DNA of 64,000 bases from Puniceibacterium sp. IMCC21224 (GTDB lineage Bacteria > Pseudomonadota > Alphaproteobacteria > Rhodobacterales > Rhodobacteraceae). The position numbers and the translations under genes were made by a program. This document shows, one piece after another, positions 54,477 through 63,266 of the stretch. The stretch's first letter is position 1; each line of letters begins with the position of its first letter. The notes under the pieces are model-generated. The model ran no database searches, was not told the DNA's origin, and saw only the letters and a list, made by a program, of their open reading frames with translations. The stretch lies in NCBI RefSeq assembly GCF_001038505.1, contig NZ_LDPY01000001.1, forward strand, positions 1,426,001 to 1,490,000, in the 5' to 3' direction.

Positions 54477-55157
54477 TCAGGTCTCATCGCCGCCGGGATC
54501 CAGGGGCCGCCGATCACGGATCTGACGCAACCTCGCGCCGTGAGCACGCTGAATGTGAAGCCGCATGGTGCGTTCCGCAGCATCCTCGTCTCGCGCGATG
54601 AGAGCCGCCAGAATGGCGTCATGTTCTGCCACAACCGCTTCGGCGCGCTCGTCCTGCTCAAGGGTCGAGCGCCCGAGGATCAGCAGCGTCTTACGGACCG
54701 ACTGCATGGCGCGCAGCAGGAACCGATTGCGCGCGGCGTCCAGAATAGCAGCGTGAAACGTCTGGTTCAGACGGAACAGGTCTTCGCTCAGCTCGGCCTG
54801 CGTCATTGCCTGCTGGATCGCACTGATCTCGCTCAGTTCAACCGGTGACGCGGCCCGCGCGGCAAATCGGGCGGCGGTGCTTTCCAATACGGCGCGCATT
54901 TCGTACAGCTCTGCGATCTCGGAATGATCCAATGTGCGGATGGTTGCACCCAGACGCGGCATGTGAACGACAAGGCCATCTGCCTCAAGCTGGCGGATTG
55001 CTTCGCGCACTGGCGTGCGTGACATCCTGAACCGGGTGGCCAGTTCGGTTTCGGTCAGCTTGTCACCGGGCAACAATCGTCCTGATCGGATGTCGCGCAC
55101 GATTTGCAGGTAGGCGTCCTGACCGGGGGGGCGGTCAGATTTCTGAGGTGGGGTCAT
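54477..55157 (-). CDS. GntR-family regulator with FCD ligand domain
   Basis: A 226-residue regulator: an N-terminal winged helix (LPGDKLTETELATRFRMSRTPVREAIRQLE) and a C-terminal all-helical FCD domain (residues about 90-215) with LNQTFHAAILDAA and EHDAILAALIARDEDAAERT, which in relatives binds organic acids with a metal. The start at 55157 has AGGAGG upstream. It is divergent from an AbrB-type membrane protein gene, its likely target. Confidence 0.9.
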   Translation of the reverse strand: MTPPQKSDRPPGQDAYLQIVRDIRSGRLLPGDKLTETELATRFRMSRTPVREAIRQLEADGLVVHMPRLGATIRTLDHSEIAELYEMRAVLESTAARFAARAASPVELSEISAIQQAMTQAELSEDLFRLNQTFHAAILDAARNRFLLRAMQSVRKTLLILGRSTLEQDERAEAVVAEHDAILAALIARDEDAAERTMRLHIQRAHGARLRQIRDRRPLDPGGDET

Positions 55158-55184
55158 GGCGCCTTGTGTCCTCCTGCCGATTGC

Positions 55185-55202
55185 GGATACATCTGTATAC
55201 AC
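55185..55202. promoter_or_regulatory. GntR/FCD operator candidate
   Basis: TGTATACA at 55194-55201 is a perfect 8-base palindrome, the usual core of FadR-type GntR operators, preceded by ATACA (55188-55192) to give ATACATCTGTAT overlapping it. It lies between the divergent GntR and membrane-protein starts. Confidence 0.5.
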
Positions 55203-55228
55203 GCGGATGCAAGAAGGACGAGATTCGA

Positions 55229-56287
55229 ATGTTACCCCTCCTGAAACCGCACAGCCCCTCCGGTAAGCGCCTGATGACGTTCCTGATCGCAGTGATCGGG
55301 ACGGCCCTGTTTTGGCTGACAGGGCTGCCGCTGCCATTTCTGTTTGGTCCTCTGACCGCCTGCTTGATTGCGGCCCTGATCGGGGTGCCGCTGCGCGGTT
55401 TTGGTCAGGTTTCGGTCGGGGCGCGGTCCATTCTGGGGGTCGCTGTAGGCGCGTCGATTACGCCCGAACTGTTGGGCCAGTTGCCGCAGATGGCAGCGTC
55501 GGTCGCACTGGTCCCGGTCTATATCATCGTGATTGCGGTGATCGGTGTGCCATTCTTTCACCGGGTCTGCGGTTTTGACAAAGTGACAGCCTGGTATGCG
55601 GCGATGCCCGGCGGGTTGCAGGATATGGTTGTTTTCGGCACCGAAGCCGGCGGCGACGGACGCGCCTTGTCCCTGATCCACGCCACCCGCGTTCTGATTG
55701 TTATCTCGATCGCGCCGGTGATCCTGACCATGGGCATGGGGGCTGAACTAAGCAATCCGATCGGCGCACCGGCCCGCGATCTGCCTCTGACCGAAATGGC
55801 GCTGATGGTGTTTGCCGCACTTTTCGGCTGGAAGGGGGGCGAACGGATTGGCCTTTTTGGCGCGGCGATCCTTGGGCCGATGATTGTGACTGCCGTGCTG
55901 TCGCTGGCCGGTCTGATCCACACCCGCCCCCCGGCCGAAGGTATCCTGTTCGCGCAATTCATGATCGGACTGGGGATCGGCGTCGGCTATGTTGGCATCA
56001 CACTGGTCGAGTTCCGCAAGGATGTGCTGTCGGGGGTCGCCTTTGTGCTGGTGCTCGCGCTGTTGGCGGCAGGGTTTACCGAAGTCGTGGTGTATTTCGG
56101 GCTGGCGCACGCGGTTGAAGGGTTCCTGGCCTTTGCGCCTGGCGGGCAGGCCGAAATGACTGTTCTGGCAATCGTAGCAGGGGCGGACCTCGGCTTTGTC
56201 GTGGTGCACCATTTGACGCGGATCTTTCTGGTGATCACCTGCGCACCGCTGGCGGCACGTCTGATGATTGGCAAGAGCGGGCGCTGA
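55229..56287 (+). CDS. AbrB-type (duplicated) integral membrane protein
   Basis: A 352-residue membrane protein with about ten helices and two copies of the Gneg_AbrB_dup domain (FLFGPLTACLIAALIGVPLR in the first half; GWKGGERIGLFGAAILGPM in the second). Annotated in databases as an AbrB-family regulator or ammonia monooxygenase because of an old naming error; it is a membrane protein of unknown transport role. The start at 55229 follows AAGAAGGACG. Divergent from a GntR gene, which suggests an inducible organic-acid permease. Confidence 0.85.
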   Translation: MLPLLKPHSPSGKRLMTFLIAVIGTALFWLTGLPLPFLFGPLTACLIAALIGVPLRGFGQVSVGARSILGVAVGASITPELLGQLPQMAASVALVPVYIIVIAVIGVPFFHRVCGFDKVTAWYAAMPGGLQDMVVFGTEAGGDGRALSLIHATRVLIVISIAPVILTMGMGAELSNPIGAPARDLPLTEMALMVFAALFGWKGGERIGLFGAAILGPMIVTAVLSLAGLIHTRPPAEGILFAQFMIGLGIGVGYVGITLVEFRKDVLSGVAFVLVLALLAAGFTEVVVYFGLAHAVEGFLAFAPGGQAEMTVLAIVAGADLGFVVVHHLTRIFLVITCAPLAARLMIGKSGR

Positions 56288-56297
56288 TCCGTCGGCG

Positions 56298-57899
56298 TCA
56301 GTCGGGATCCAGAGCATCTGATATCTGCGCGGCGTGAACCGACATGCGTTCCGCCCAGGCGAGCATCGCACAGCGCGCTTCGTTCGGGGCCAAGCGCGGC
56401 GATAGCCATGCAGTCACCATCAGCCAGCCGATGCGAAACCAGGCATCTGCGGCACGCTGCCGTCGCTCGGGGTCGTCACATGCGATAAGGCGCTCAGCCA
56501 TTTTGGCGAACAGCCCGAGGTCAAGATCGCAAGCCGCGGCGATTTCAGAGAAAACATCGAATCCAACGTGATCACGGATCAGGCGACGCTCGAGAAAATC
56601 GAGCGCCTGTATCCCGGTGGTGCCCTCATATATCGCGGCCACGCGGATATCGCGTACGATCTGTTCCAGCGGCCATTCGCGGGTGTAACCGGCACCACCG
56701 AGGACGAGCATCCCCTGATTGGCGACCTCAAATCCGGTCTCGGCACCAAAATTCTTGATCAGCGGCAGCAGGAAACCCGACAGCGCCGCGGCATTGTCAC
56801 GTTCTTGGGGGTGAGGGCTGCGCCGGGCAATGTCCATGGTGCAAGCCAGTTCCAGTGTCGCGGCGCGCAACAGTTCGGTCTGGCTGCGCATGAGCAGCAG
56901 TCGACGTGCCACATCCGGGTGGCGCGCGATGGAGATAGGTGGTGCGTTCGGGGGGCCGCCCTGCAACCGGTCCTGTGCATACCCTTCGGCGATGTCGCAG
57001 GCACGGGTCGCGGCGCCCAACCCCTGACAGCCAGTTTGCAGGCGCATCAATTCGATCATCTTGAACAGGGCGGGGACGCCGCGTCCCTCTTCTCCCAGCA
57101 GGGTTGCGTGTGCGCCATCAAACTCCAGCGTGCAGGTCGGAGAACCGTGCAGCCCCATCTTTTCTTCGATCCGCAGGCAAGTGATGCCGTTTGCCGCGCC
57201 GTTGTGGACCGAGGGGCATAGAAACAGGCTTAGCCCCCGGGTACCGGGCATGTCAGAGGTGCGGGCCAGGATGCAATGGCCGATCATGTCAGTCATGTCG
57301 TGGTCGCCGAACGAAATCCAGCATTTTTGCCCTGTGATCCGCCAGATGCCACCCTCGTTCTGGGCCAAGGTCTGAATGCGCCCCACATCGGACCCGGCGT
57401 CGGGTTCCGAGATGCAGATTGTGGCGGTGCGGGTGCCGGCGATCAGCGCAGGCACCCAGTCTGCGGCCACCATTGACGGGGCAACATCAGACAGCAGCAC
57501 CGCCGCCGCGCGGCTGGCCCCGGTCGCCATGTTGAAGGCGATGCTGGCCCGGTCAAACAGCGGCTCGGCCGCAGCCTGAAGGACGATGGGCAGGCCAGAT
57601 CCACCCATGCTCTCGGGCAGGTCGATCCCGATCCATCCGCCATCGGCAACCGCCCGATAGGCGGCGCTGTAGGCGGCAGGCACCTGAACCCGACCCTCTG
57701 TCAGGCGGCAGCCGTCGCGGTCGGCCACGCTGTCGAGCGGCTGAATGACCGTTTCAGCCAATGTACCGGCGGCAGACAAGATCGCCTGCGCGGTGCTGTC
57801 ATCGACCTCGGGACAGAGCGTCCGGACGCGCGCCCAACCCGTCGTCTGCGCCAGTAGGCTTAGTGTTCGGGCCTGCTGATCATGGGTCAGGTCATACAT
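56298..57899 (-). CDS. Acyl-CoA dehydrogenase (DmdC-like branch)
   Basis: A 533-residue FAD-dependent acyl-CoA dehydrogenase. The catalytic glutamate is in AAIYEGTTGIQALDF, the position and motif of the branch containing 3-methylmercaptopropionyl-CoA dehydrogenase. The FAD-binding CISEPDAGSD and CWISFGDHDMTD stretches are normal, and the C-terminal part adds about 100 residues as in that branch. It lies 42 bases after the TRAP large permease and ends the minus-strand operon with the hydratase, amidohydrolase and TRAP genes, fitting oxidation of an aryl- or alkylpropionyl-CoA. Confidence 0.9.
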   Translation of the reverse strand: MYDLTHDQQARTLSLLAQTTGWARVRTLCPEVDDSTAQAILSAAGTLAETVIQPLDSVADRDGCRLTEGRVQVPAAYSAAYRAVADGGWIGIDLPESMGGSGLPIVLQAAAEPLFDRASIAFNMATGASRAAAVLLSDVAPSMVAADWVPALIAGTRTATICISEPDAGSDVGRIQTLAQNEGGIWRITGQKCWISFGDHDMTDMIGHCILARTSDMPGTRGLSLFLCPSVHNGAANGITCLRIEEKMGLHGSPTCTLEFDGAHATLLGEEGRGVPALFKMIELMRLQTGCQGLGAATRACDIAEGYAQDRLQGGPPNAPPISIARHPDVARRLLLMRSQTELLRAATLELACTMDIARRSPHPQERDNAAALSGFLLPLIKNFGAETGFEVANQGMLVLGGAGYTREWPLEQIVRDIRVAAIYEGTTGIQALDFLERRLIRDHVGFDVFSEIAAACDLDLGLFAKMAERLIACDDPERRQRAADAWFRIGWLMVTAWLSPRLAPNEARCAMLAWAERMSVHAAQISDALDPD

Positions 57900-57941
57900 T
57901 GCTTATCACTCGGCTTAGGTCGATCTGCGGTGGCCGCGGAA

Positions 57942-59243
57942 TCACATCCAGGATGGAAGGAACAGCACAAGCTGCGGAAAGGCGATGATGATGGCCACCA
58001 CCACGATATCTGCCACCAGAAACGGGATCACGCCCCGGAAGATCTGAACGACCGTGGCGTATTCGCTGGCCACGCTGCGGATGACAAAGACGTTCAGTCC
58101 CACGGGTGGTGTGATCATCCCGATCTCCAACAGCTTTACCACCAGGACGCCGAACCAGATCAGGTCGATGCCCTCGGCGCGAAAGATCGGCAGCAGAACT
58201 GGAAGTGTGACCAGCAGCGCGCCGAACGGCTCCATGAACATGCCGAGCACCAGATAGATCAGAACCACGATCACCATCAGGTGGACATAGCCAAGGTCGG
58301 CGCCACTGACCGCGCTTGAGATAAAGCTCGATACACCTGTCAGCCCAAGAAAGCGGGTGAACATCGCCGCACCGACACCGATGATAAACAGCGACGACGA
58401 GGTGGTGATGGTTTCAAGGATTGCGTTGCGCAGAACCTGCCAGCCAAAACGTCCGGTCAGTGTGGCAATGATGATCGACCCCAGCGCGCCAAAGGCGCCA
58501 GCCTCGGTCGCGGTAAAGAAACCCGAAAACAGCCCGCCAAACACCACAAAGATCAGCGCGATGACCGGCCAGATATTGGCCAGCGCCTGCCGTGCGCTGA
58601 TGCCTTTGGCATCCAGCGGGCGGGGCGGCGCGATGTCCGGGCGCAACCAGCACGTCAGCAGAACCACAACCGCGTAGGACACCGCCGTCAGCAGGCCGAT
58701 GGTGATGCCGCCAACAAAAACCTTGGTCACGGAAGTTTCGGCAAAGACGCCGTAGACGATCATCAGGATTGACGGCGGGATCAGCGCGCCGATGGTGCCG
58801 CCCGCCGCGATAGATCCTGCGGCAAAGCTGGGCGCATAGCCCGATTTCACCATTTCGGGAATCGCGATCCGTCCCATGGCAGCGGCGGTCGCCAGCGATG
58901 ATCCGCAGACCGCCGCAAACCCCGAACATGCAAAGATAGACGAGATCGCCAGCGCGCCCGGAACCTTGCGCAACACGGCTTTGGCGGCCTCAAACAACCC
59001 CGCCGTCAGCCCGGCGTGAAAGGCGACAAAGCCCATGAGCAGGAACATAGGCACCGCAGACAGCGTCCAGTTCGCCACAAACGAGAACGGTGTCGAGGAC
59101 AGGATTCCAATGGCCGGGGTCAGCCCCAGCAGCCATGTGATGCCAACAAACGGCACCGCGATCAGCGCCAGCGCCACGGGTACGCGCAGTGCCAGCAGAA
59201 CAAACAGCAGTGCAACGCCGAAAAGTCCGGTTTCGACGCTCAT
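57942..59243 (-). CDS. TRAP transporter large permease (DctM)
   Basis: A 433-residue permease with about twelve helices and the TRAP-M patterns FSFVANWTLSAVPMFLLMGF, GSSLATAAAMGRIAIPEM and GGTIGALIPPSILMIVYG. Overlaps the small permease stop by four bases. Part of the minus-strand aromatic-acid-type operon; TRAP systems for hydroxycinnamates such as TarPQM have the same composition. Confidence 0.93.
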   Translation of the reverse strand: MSVETGLFGVALLFVLLALRVPVALALIAVPFVGITWLLGLTPAIGILSSTPFSFVANWTLSAVPMFLLMGFVAFHAGLTAGLFEAAKAVLRKVPGALAISSIFACSGFAAVCGSSLATAAAMGRIAIPEMVKSGYAPSFAAGSIAAGGTIGALIPPSILMIVYGVFAETSVTKVFVGGITIGLLTAVSYAVVVLLTCWLRPDIAPPRPLDAKGISARQALANIWPVIALIFVVFGGLFSGFFTATEAGAFGALGSIIIATLTGRFGWQVLRNAILETITTSSSLFIIGVGAAMFTRFLGLTGVSSFISSAVSGADLGYVHLMVIVVLIYLVLGMFMEPFGALLVTLPVLLPIFRAEGIDLIWFGVLVVKLLEIGMITPPVGLNVFVIRSVASEYATVVQIFRGVIPFLVADIVVVAIIIAFPQLVLFLPSWM

Positions 59244-59734
59244 GCCGGGTTGTCCTGTTCAGGCGAGAGAATGCGCACGGCGGTGACCGCGGCCGCCAGA
59301 GCAAAACCCAGCGGCGGCAGGAAATAAGCGGGCCAGGTCGGCACCGCCACGTTCTGCGCCAGTACAAAGGTGCCGGTGGCATAATTGCCCAGCGCCGTTT
59401 TCCACGTCACCCAGGCCAGCGCCGCATAGATCACGGTCGACAGCAATGCCACGAACCTGTCGGACAGGCGCAGCAAGGCCGGGGACATCAGTGGCTCAAG
59501 CACTTCGACCTGTACCATACCGCGCCGCCGTTCGAGCCAGGCCAGCGGCAGAAACGCCAGCGCGATCATATAGTAATGCGTGACAACTTCGTAGGTCGCG
59601 GGGATCGGCTGGTTCAGCAGGTTGCGCATCGCGACATCCGCCACGACGTGGATCATCAGCGTCAGGATCGCGAGTCCCCCCAGCACCGCCAGCAGATCGA
59701 GCCCCCGGTCGCGCAGTCGAGTCAGTAACGGCAT
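59240..59734 (-). CDS. TRAP transporter small permease (DctQ)
   Basis: A 164-residue four-helix subunit with the family stretch VVTHYYMIALAFLPLAWLERRRGMVQVEV. The ATG at 59734 follows GGAGATCTGG; a longer frame adds 38 residues with no family match. It overlaps the large permease by four bases and follows the binding-protein gene by 67. Confidence 0.88.
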   Translation of the reverse strand: MPLLTRLRDRGLDLLAVLGGLAILTLMIHVVADVAMRNLLNQPIPATYEVVTHYYMIALAFLPLAWLERRRGMVQVEVLEPLMSPALLRLSDRFVALLSTVIYAALAWVTWKTALGNYATGTFVLAQNVAVPTWPAYFLPPLGFALAAAVTAVRILSPEQDNPA

Positions 59735-59801
59735 CTTGCCAGATCTCCGCAGTTCAGAGCGGTTCGGACCCGGGCGCGCGACGCGCCGGGTCCGACCGGT
59801 G

Positions 59802-60926
59802 TCAGCCGCCGTAGGTGGCGTAATCGATCTTGGACCAGACTTCGTCATAGGTGCGGGCGGCCATTTTCACCGGATCGTTGTCCAGTTCCTCGGCAATCGC
59901 CGTCCACTTGTCGACCAGCTTTAGGAAAGCCTCGATCTGCTCGGGCGCATCGGCAATACCGAACTGTTCCTGACTGTAGCTGCCCGCTGTCTCGATATCC
60001 GCCTCAATGAACGACTGAAGTTCTGAGATAAGGGCCGGATCAGCCTCTAGGAACTCGATCCCGGCCTCATTCGCGGCACCTTCGGCAATCGCCGGGATCT
60101 CGGCACCCCAGCGGTTGGTGAAATCGGTGTTGGCCCGGTTGGCGGCACGCGCCATGGCGGCGCGATCCTCGGCTGACAGACTATCCCACGTTACCTTGGA
60201 CGTGGCAAAGTTCGAGGTCGAGATATACATGCCCAGCGGCACATAGGTGATGTATTTCACCACTTCGACCAGGCGGAATGCCAGCATATCCCCGATCGAG
60301 GCCATGGTGCCGTCGATGCTGCCCTGGCTGATTGCCTCGAACTGGTCAAAGACCGACATTTGTACTGGCACCGCACCAAAATGCTCGGCCAGTCGCGCCC
60401 AGGGGGCACCGCCTGAACGCAGGCGCAGACCTTTGAGGTCCTCGGCGGTGCGCACTGGCTTGGTGGTCAGAAATTCATAGCCGTCCGACGCCCCGGATCC
60501 AAGAAAGACCAGCCCAAGCGTTTTCATCTCGTCCTGGCAGGGGGCGCAGTTGACGACAAATTCGGACATGGCTGCGCCCATCGCCTGACTGTTCGTGCCG
60601 GTCAGGGACAGCTGTCCGGTGACTGACATCATTGGCAGGTCGGCGGGAAAATAGAGCGGTAGCAGGTTGGCAACTTCGGCGATCTGCGATTGTAGTGCGT
60701 CCTTGACCTGCGTCAGGCTGACCACTTCGGGGCCAAGCATGATACCTGTCAGTCGGCCGTCGGATTCCTCGGGCAGGTATTTCAGGAAATTGGTGTACAT
60801 CACGCCGTTGGCCGGGTGGGCCGGCGGTGCGGCGGGTGCTACGCGCAATTCGCGTGCCTCGGCGGATGCGAATGCGACCAATGATATCGCAAGGGCAAGG
60901 CCTGTCGTCTTCATCAGAGTTTTCAT
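59802..60926 (-). CDS. TRAP transporter periplasmic binding protein (DctP)
   Basis: A 374-residue secreted protein with signal peptide (ending ASAEA) and DctP fold. The carboxylate-binding arginine is probably in DLKGLRLRSGGAPWARLAE. Alternative start: the ATG four codons in. In this operon (hydratase, MarR, amidohydrolase, CoA ligase nearby) a phenylpropanoid or related acid is the likely ligand by analogy to TarP. Confidence 0.92.
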   Translation of the reverse strand: MKTLMKTTGLALAISLVAFASAEARELRVAPAAPPAHPANGVMYTNFLKYLPEESDGRLTGIMLGPEVVSLTQVKDALQSQIAEVANLLPLYFPADLPMMSVTGQLSLTGTNSQAMGAAMSEFVVNCAPCQDEMKTLGLVFLGSGASDGYEFLTTKPVRTAEDLKGLRLRSGGAPWARLAEHFGAVPVQMSVFDQFEAISQGSIDGTMASIGDMLAFRLVEVVKYITYVPLGMYISTSNFATSKVTWDSLSAEDRAAMARAANRANTDFTNRWGAEIPAIAEGAANEAGIEFLEADPALISELQSFIEADIETAGSYSQEQFGIADAPEQIEAFLKLVDKWTAIAEELDNDPVKMAARTYDEVWSKIDYATYGG

Positions 60927-60951
60927 TGTGTCTCCTCCCAGAGTGCATCCA

Positions 60952-61830
60952 TCACAGGTTCAGCAACCTTCGCGCATTTTCCTTCAGGATGAGCGGACGC
61001 ACTTCATCCCGAAAACCGGCGTTTTCAAAATCGGCCAGCCAGCGGTCCGGCGTGATCGCGGGCCAGTCCGAACCAAAGAGCATCTTCTTTTTCAGCAAAG
61101 TGTTGGAGTAGCGGATCAGGATCTCGGGGAAATACTTCGGGCTCCAGCCGCTGAGGTCGATATAGACGTTGGGCTTGTGTTGCGCGACGGACAGCGCCTC
61201 TTCCTGCCAGGGAAAGGATGGGTGGGCCATCACGATCCCAAGGTCCGGAAAATCCACTGCAACGTCGTCGATCGCCATGGGGTGGGAATATTTCAGCCGC
61301 ATCCCCATGCCGCCGCGCATGCCGGACCCGACGCCGGTCTGACCGGTGTGAAACAGCGCCAGCGCGCCCTCGTCCTGGATCGCCTCGTATAGCGGGTAGG
61401 CCATCCGGTCGTTTGGGTAGAAGCCCTGCATCGTCGGGTGAAACTTGAACCCGCGCACGCCGTAATCGCGCACCAGACGCCGCGCCTCGCGTACCGCCAT
61501 CTTGCCCTTCCACGGGTCGATGCTGGCGAACGGGATCAGGATATCGTCGTTTTCGGCGCAGAGCCGGGCTACATCCTCGTTGGAATAACGGTGGAACCCG
61601 GTTTCGCGTTCGGCATCAACGGGAAAGATCACGGCGGCGATGTTGCGTTCGCGGTAATAGGCGGCGGTCTGTTCGACTGTCGGCAGCATGCCACCGGCCC
61701 CGGCCGGGTTTTTGAAATAGGCGGCCATGCCGGCCTGAAATTCGTTGTAGCCATCGTCGCGCGTTGTGCAGCAGGGTTCTTCGGCGTGGGTGTGAAAATC
61801 GATGGCTGTCACGTTGTCGATATCAATCAT
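60952..61830 (-). CDS. Amidohydrolase-family metal-dependent hydrolase
   Basis: A 292-residue TIM-barrel protein of the amidohydrolase_2 type, with AIDFHTHAEEP (two metal ligands), the Lys-containing FKFHPTMQGFYPND, IVMAHPSFPW and the Asp in MLFGSDWPAI. This group includes decarboxylases and C-C or thioester hydrolases of aromatic pathways. The ATG at 61830 overlaps the MarR stop region by eight bases. In phenylpropanoid (phd-type) loci of actinobacteria an amidohydrolase gene accompanies the CoA ligase and hydratase, a close match to this context. Confidence 0.88.
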   Translation of the reverse strand: MIDIDNVTAIDFHTHAEEPCCTTRDDGYNEFQAGMAAYFKNPAGAGGMLPTVEQTAAYYRERNIAAVIFPVDAERETGFHRYSNEDVARLCAENDDILIPFASIDPWKGKMAVREARRLVRDYGVRGFKFHPTMQGFYPNDRMAYPLYEAIQDEGALALFHTGQTGVGSGMRGGMGMRLKYSHPMAIDDVAVDFPDLGIVMAHPSFPWQEEALSVAQHKPNVYIDLSGWSPKYFPEILIRYSNTLLKKKMLFGSDWPAITPDRWLADFENAGFRDEVRPLILKENARRLLNL

Positions 61831-62299
61831 CACGCTTGTTCCCTGCAATATACCGTTTCAGCAGCGTCAGAATCTGGTCAAATTCCTCGGGGGCGAAACC
61901 GCTCCGGTCCTTGATTTCCAAGTTTTTCAAGGTTGTCTGCTGGTGGTCGACAAAGCGCTGGCCGTCTCTGGTAAGTGACAGTGTGACCGAGCGGCGATCC
62001 TCGGGTGTTGCCTCACGTTCGACATAGCCTGCATCCACCATGCGCTGGATCAGCTTGGTCATATGTGCGGGCTTGATCCGCAAAGCTTTGGCGATGACAC
62101 CCTGACGCCGTCCGGGGTTCAGGCCAATCAGGCGCAACACGGTGAATTCCCCCGGTTTCATCTGCGTCGCGTCGAACGCGGCATAGAAGGAATCGAACGC
62201 CTGCAGTTGCGCAACCCGCAGCAGAAACCCGAGCGAGGCGTTCAGGTCGCCAAAATCGAGGGTATCTTCGTCAGGCGTATCGCGCAGGGGCAGGTTCAT
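61823..62299 (-). CDS. MarR-family transcriptional regulator
   Basis: A 158-residue winged-helix repressor (GRRQGVIAKALRIKPAHMTKLIQRMVDAGYVEREATPEDRRS). In hydroxycinnamate loci MarR proteins (CouR, FerC and the phd regulator) bind the acyl-CoA made by the ligase and lose DNA affinity. The gene is in the operon it probably controls, overlapping the hydratase by four bases and the amidohydrolase by eight. Confidence 0.9.
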   Translation of the reverse strand: MNLPLRDTPDEDTLDFGDLNASLGFLLRVAQLQAFDSFYAAFDATQMKPGEFTVLRLIGLNPGRRQGVIAKALRIKPAHMTKLIQRMVDAGYVEREATPEDRRSVTLSLTRDGQRFVDHQQTTLKNLEIKDRSGFAPEEFDQILTLLKRYIAGNKRDD

Positions 62300-63078
62300 T
62301 CGTTTGACCCCGGTTTTGCGACCTTACTACCGGCCTTTTTGCTGAGAAAGGCGTTCAGGCGCGCTTCGGCTTCGGGGCTGGTGGCGGTGAACGAGGCGAT
62401 GAAGCTTTCGACAAACAGCCCGTCATCGGTGGCCATGTCCTGAATGCGGGGCAGAGCGTGGATGATCGCGTAGTTCGAAATCTCGGCATTGGTGGCTGCC
62501 TGGGTTGCCAGTTCGACGGCTTTGTCCAGCGCCGCGCCCTCGGGCATCACATATTGCACCAGATTCCAGCGTTCGGCCTGATCCGCATCGACCGAACGTC
62601 CAGTCAGCATCAGGTCCGTCATCCGCGCCACACCCATCAGCCGCGCGGTGCGCACCGACGCGCCGCCGCCGACAAAGATGCCGCGCTGCCCCTCGGGCAA
62701 AGCAAAGAACGCCGAAGTATCCGCCACACGCACGTGGGTGGACGAAGCAAGTTCCAGTCCGCCGCCAACCACTGCACCATGCAACGCGGAAATCCACGGC
62801 AGCCTGCCACGCTGGATGCGGCCAAAAACCTCGTGCCAGCGGCGCGATCCGTGCACCCCCTCGAACGGAGTCTTGCGGACATGTTCGGCCAGATCCAGCC
62901 CGGCACAGAAATGCGGGCCATTGGCATGGATCACGCCAGCCTTGGCAACCGCTTCGGCCCATGTGATCGCAGCGTTCAGCTCTTCGACAAAGGCATCGGA
63001 AATGGCGTTGCGCTTTTCCGGTCGGTCCAGACAGATCAGGGCGACGTCGCCGCGCAGTTCAGTGGTAAGATAAGGCAT
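62296..63078 (-). CDS. Enoyl-CoA hydratase/isomerase (crotonase) family protein
   Basis: A 260-residue crotonase with the oxyanion-hole segments HFCAGLDLAEH and GAVVGGGLELAS, and ALPEGQRGIFVGGGAS, where the Glu of LPEGQ is the catalytic position. The other usual glutamate is at GGGLELA. It is the first gene of the minus-strand operon. In hydroxycinnamate pathways the crotonase hydrates the cinnamoyl-CoA and may cleave it to an aldehyde plus acetyl-CoA. Confidence 0.9.
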   Translation of the reverse strand: MPYLTTELRGDVALICLDRPEKRNAISDAFVEELNAAITWAEAVAKAGVIHANGPHFCAGLDLAEHVRKTPFEGVHGSRRWHEVFGRIQRGRLPWISALHGAVVGGGLELASSTHVRVADTSAFFALPEGQRGIFVGGGASVRTARLMGVARMTDLMLTGRSVDADQAERWNLVQYVMPEGAALDKAVELATQAATNAEISNYAIIHALPRIQDMATDDGLFVESFIASFTATSPEAEARLNAFLSKKAGSKVAKPGSNE

Positions 63079-63099
63079 CAGGCAGTTTATTCCTTAGGA

Positions 63100-63158
63100 T
63101 CGTGTCATAATGTATCCATGGAAAATATATCCCTGTAAACTAGTATTTGTTGACACGA
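63100..63158. promoter_or_regulatory. Divergent control region of hydratase operon and CoA ligase
   Basis: The 188-base gap contains an 8-base inverted pair TCGTGTCA (63100-63107) and TGACACGA (63151-63158) around an AT-rich centre. On the minus strand TTTACA followed by a 17-base spacer and GATACA (about 63111-63139) is a plausible promoter for the hydratase operon; on the plus strand TTGACA lies at 63149-63154. The repeats are candidate MarR sites. Confidence 0.4.
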
Positions 63159-63266
63159 GCCACGCGCGCCCCCCAAACATAGGCTTCGGCGCTGCTCCCA
63201 GATCCGCCGCCCATCGGGTGCTGCGCAACGGGGCGTCCGAGATCAGGAGCGGGGAGGCTCAGTCCA

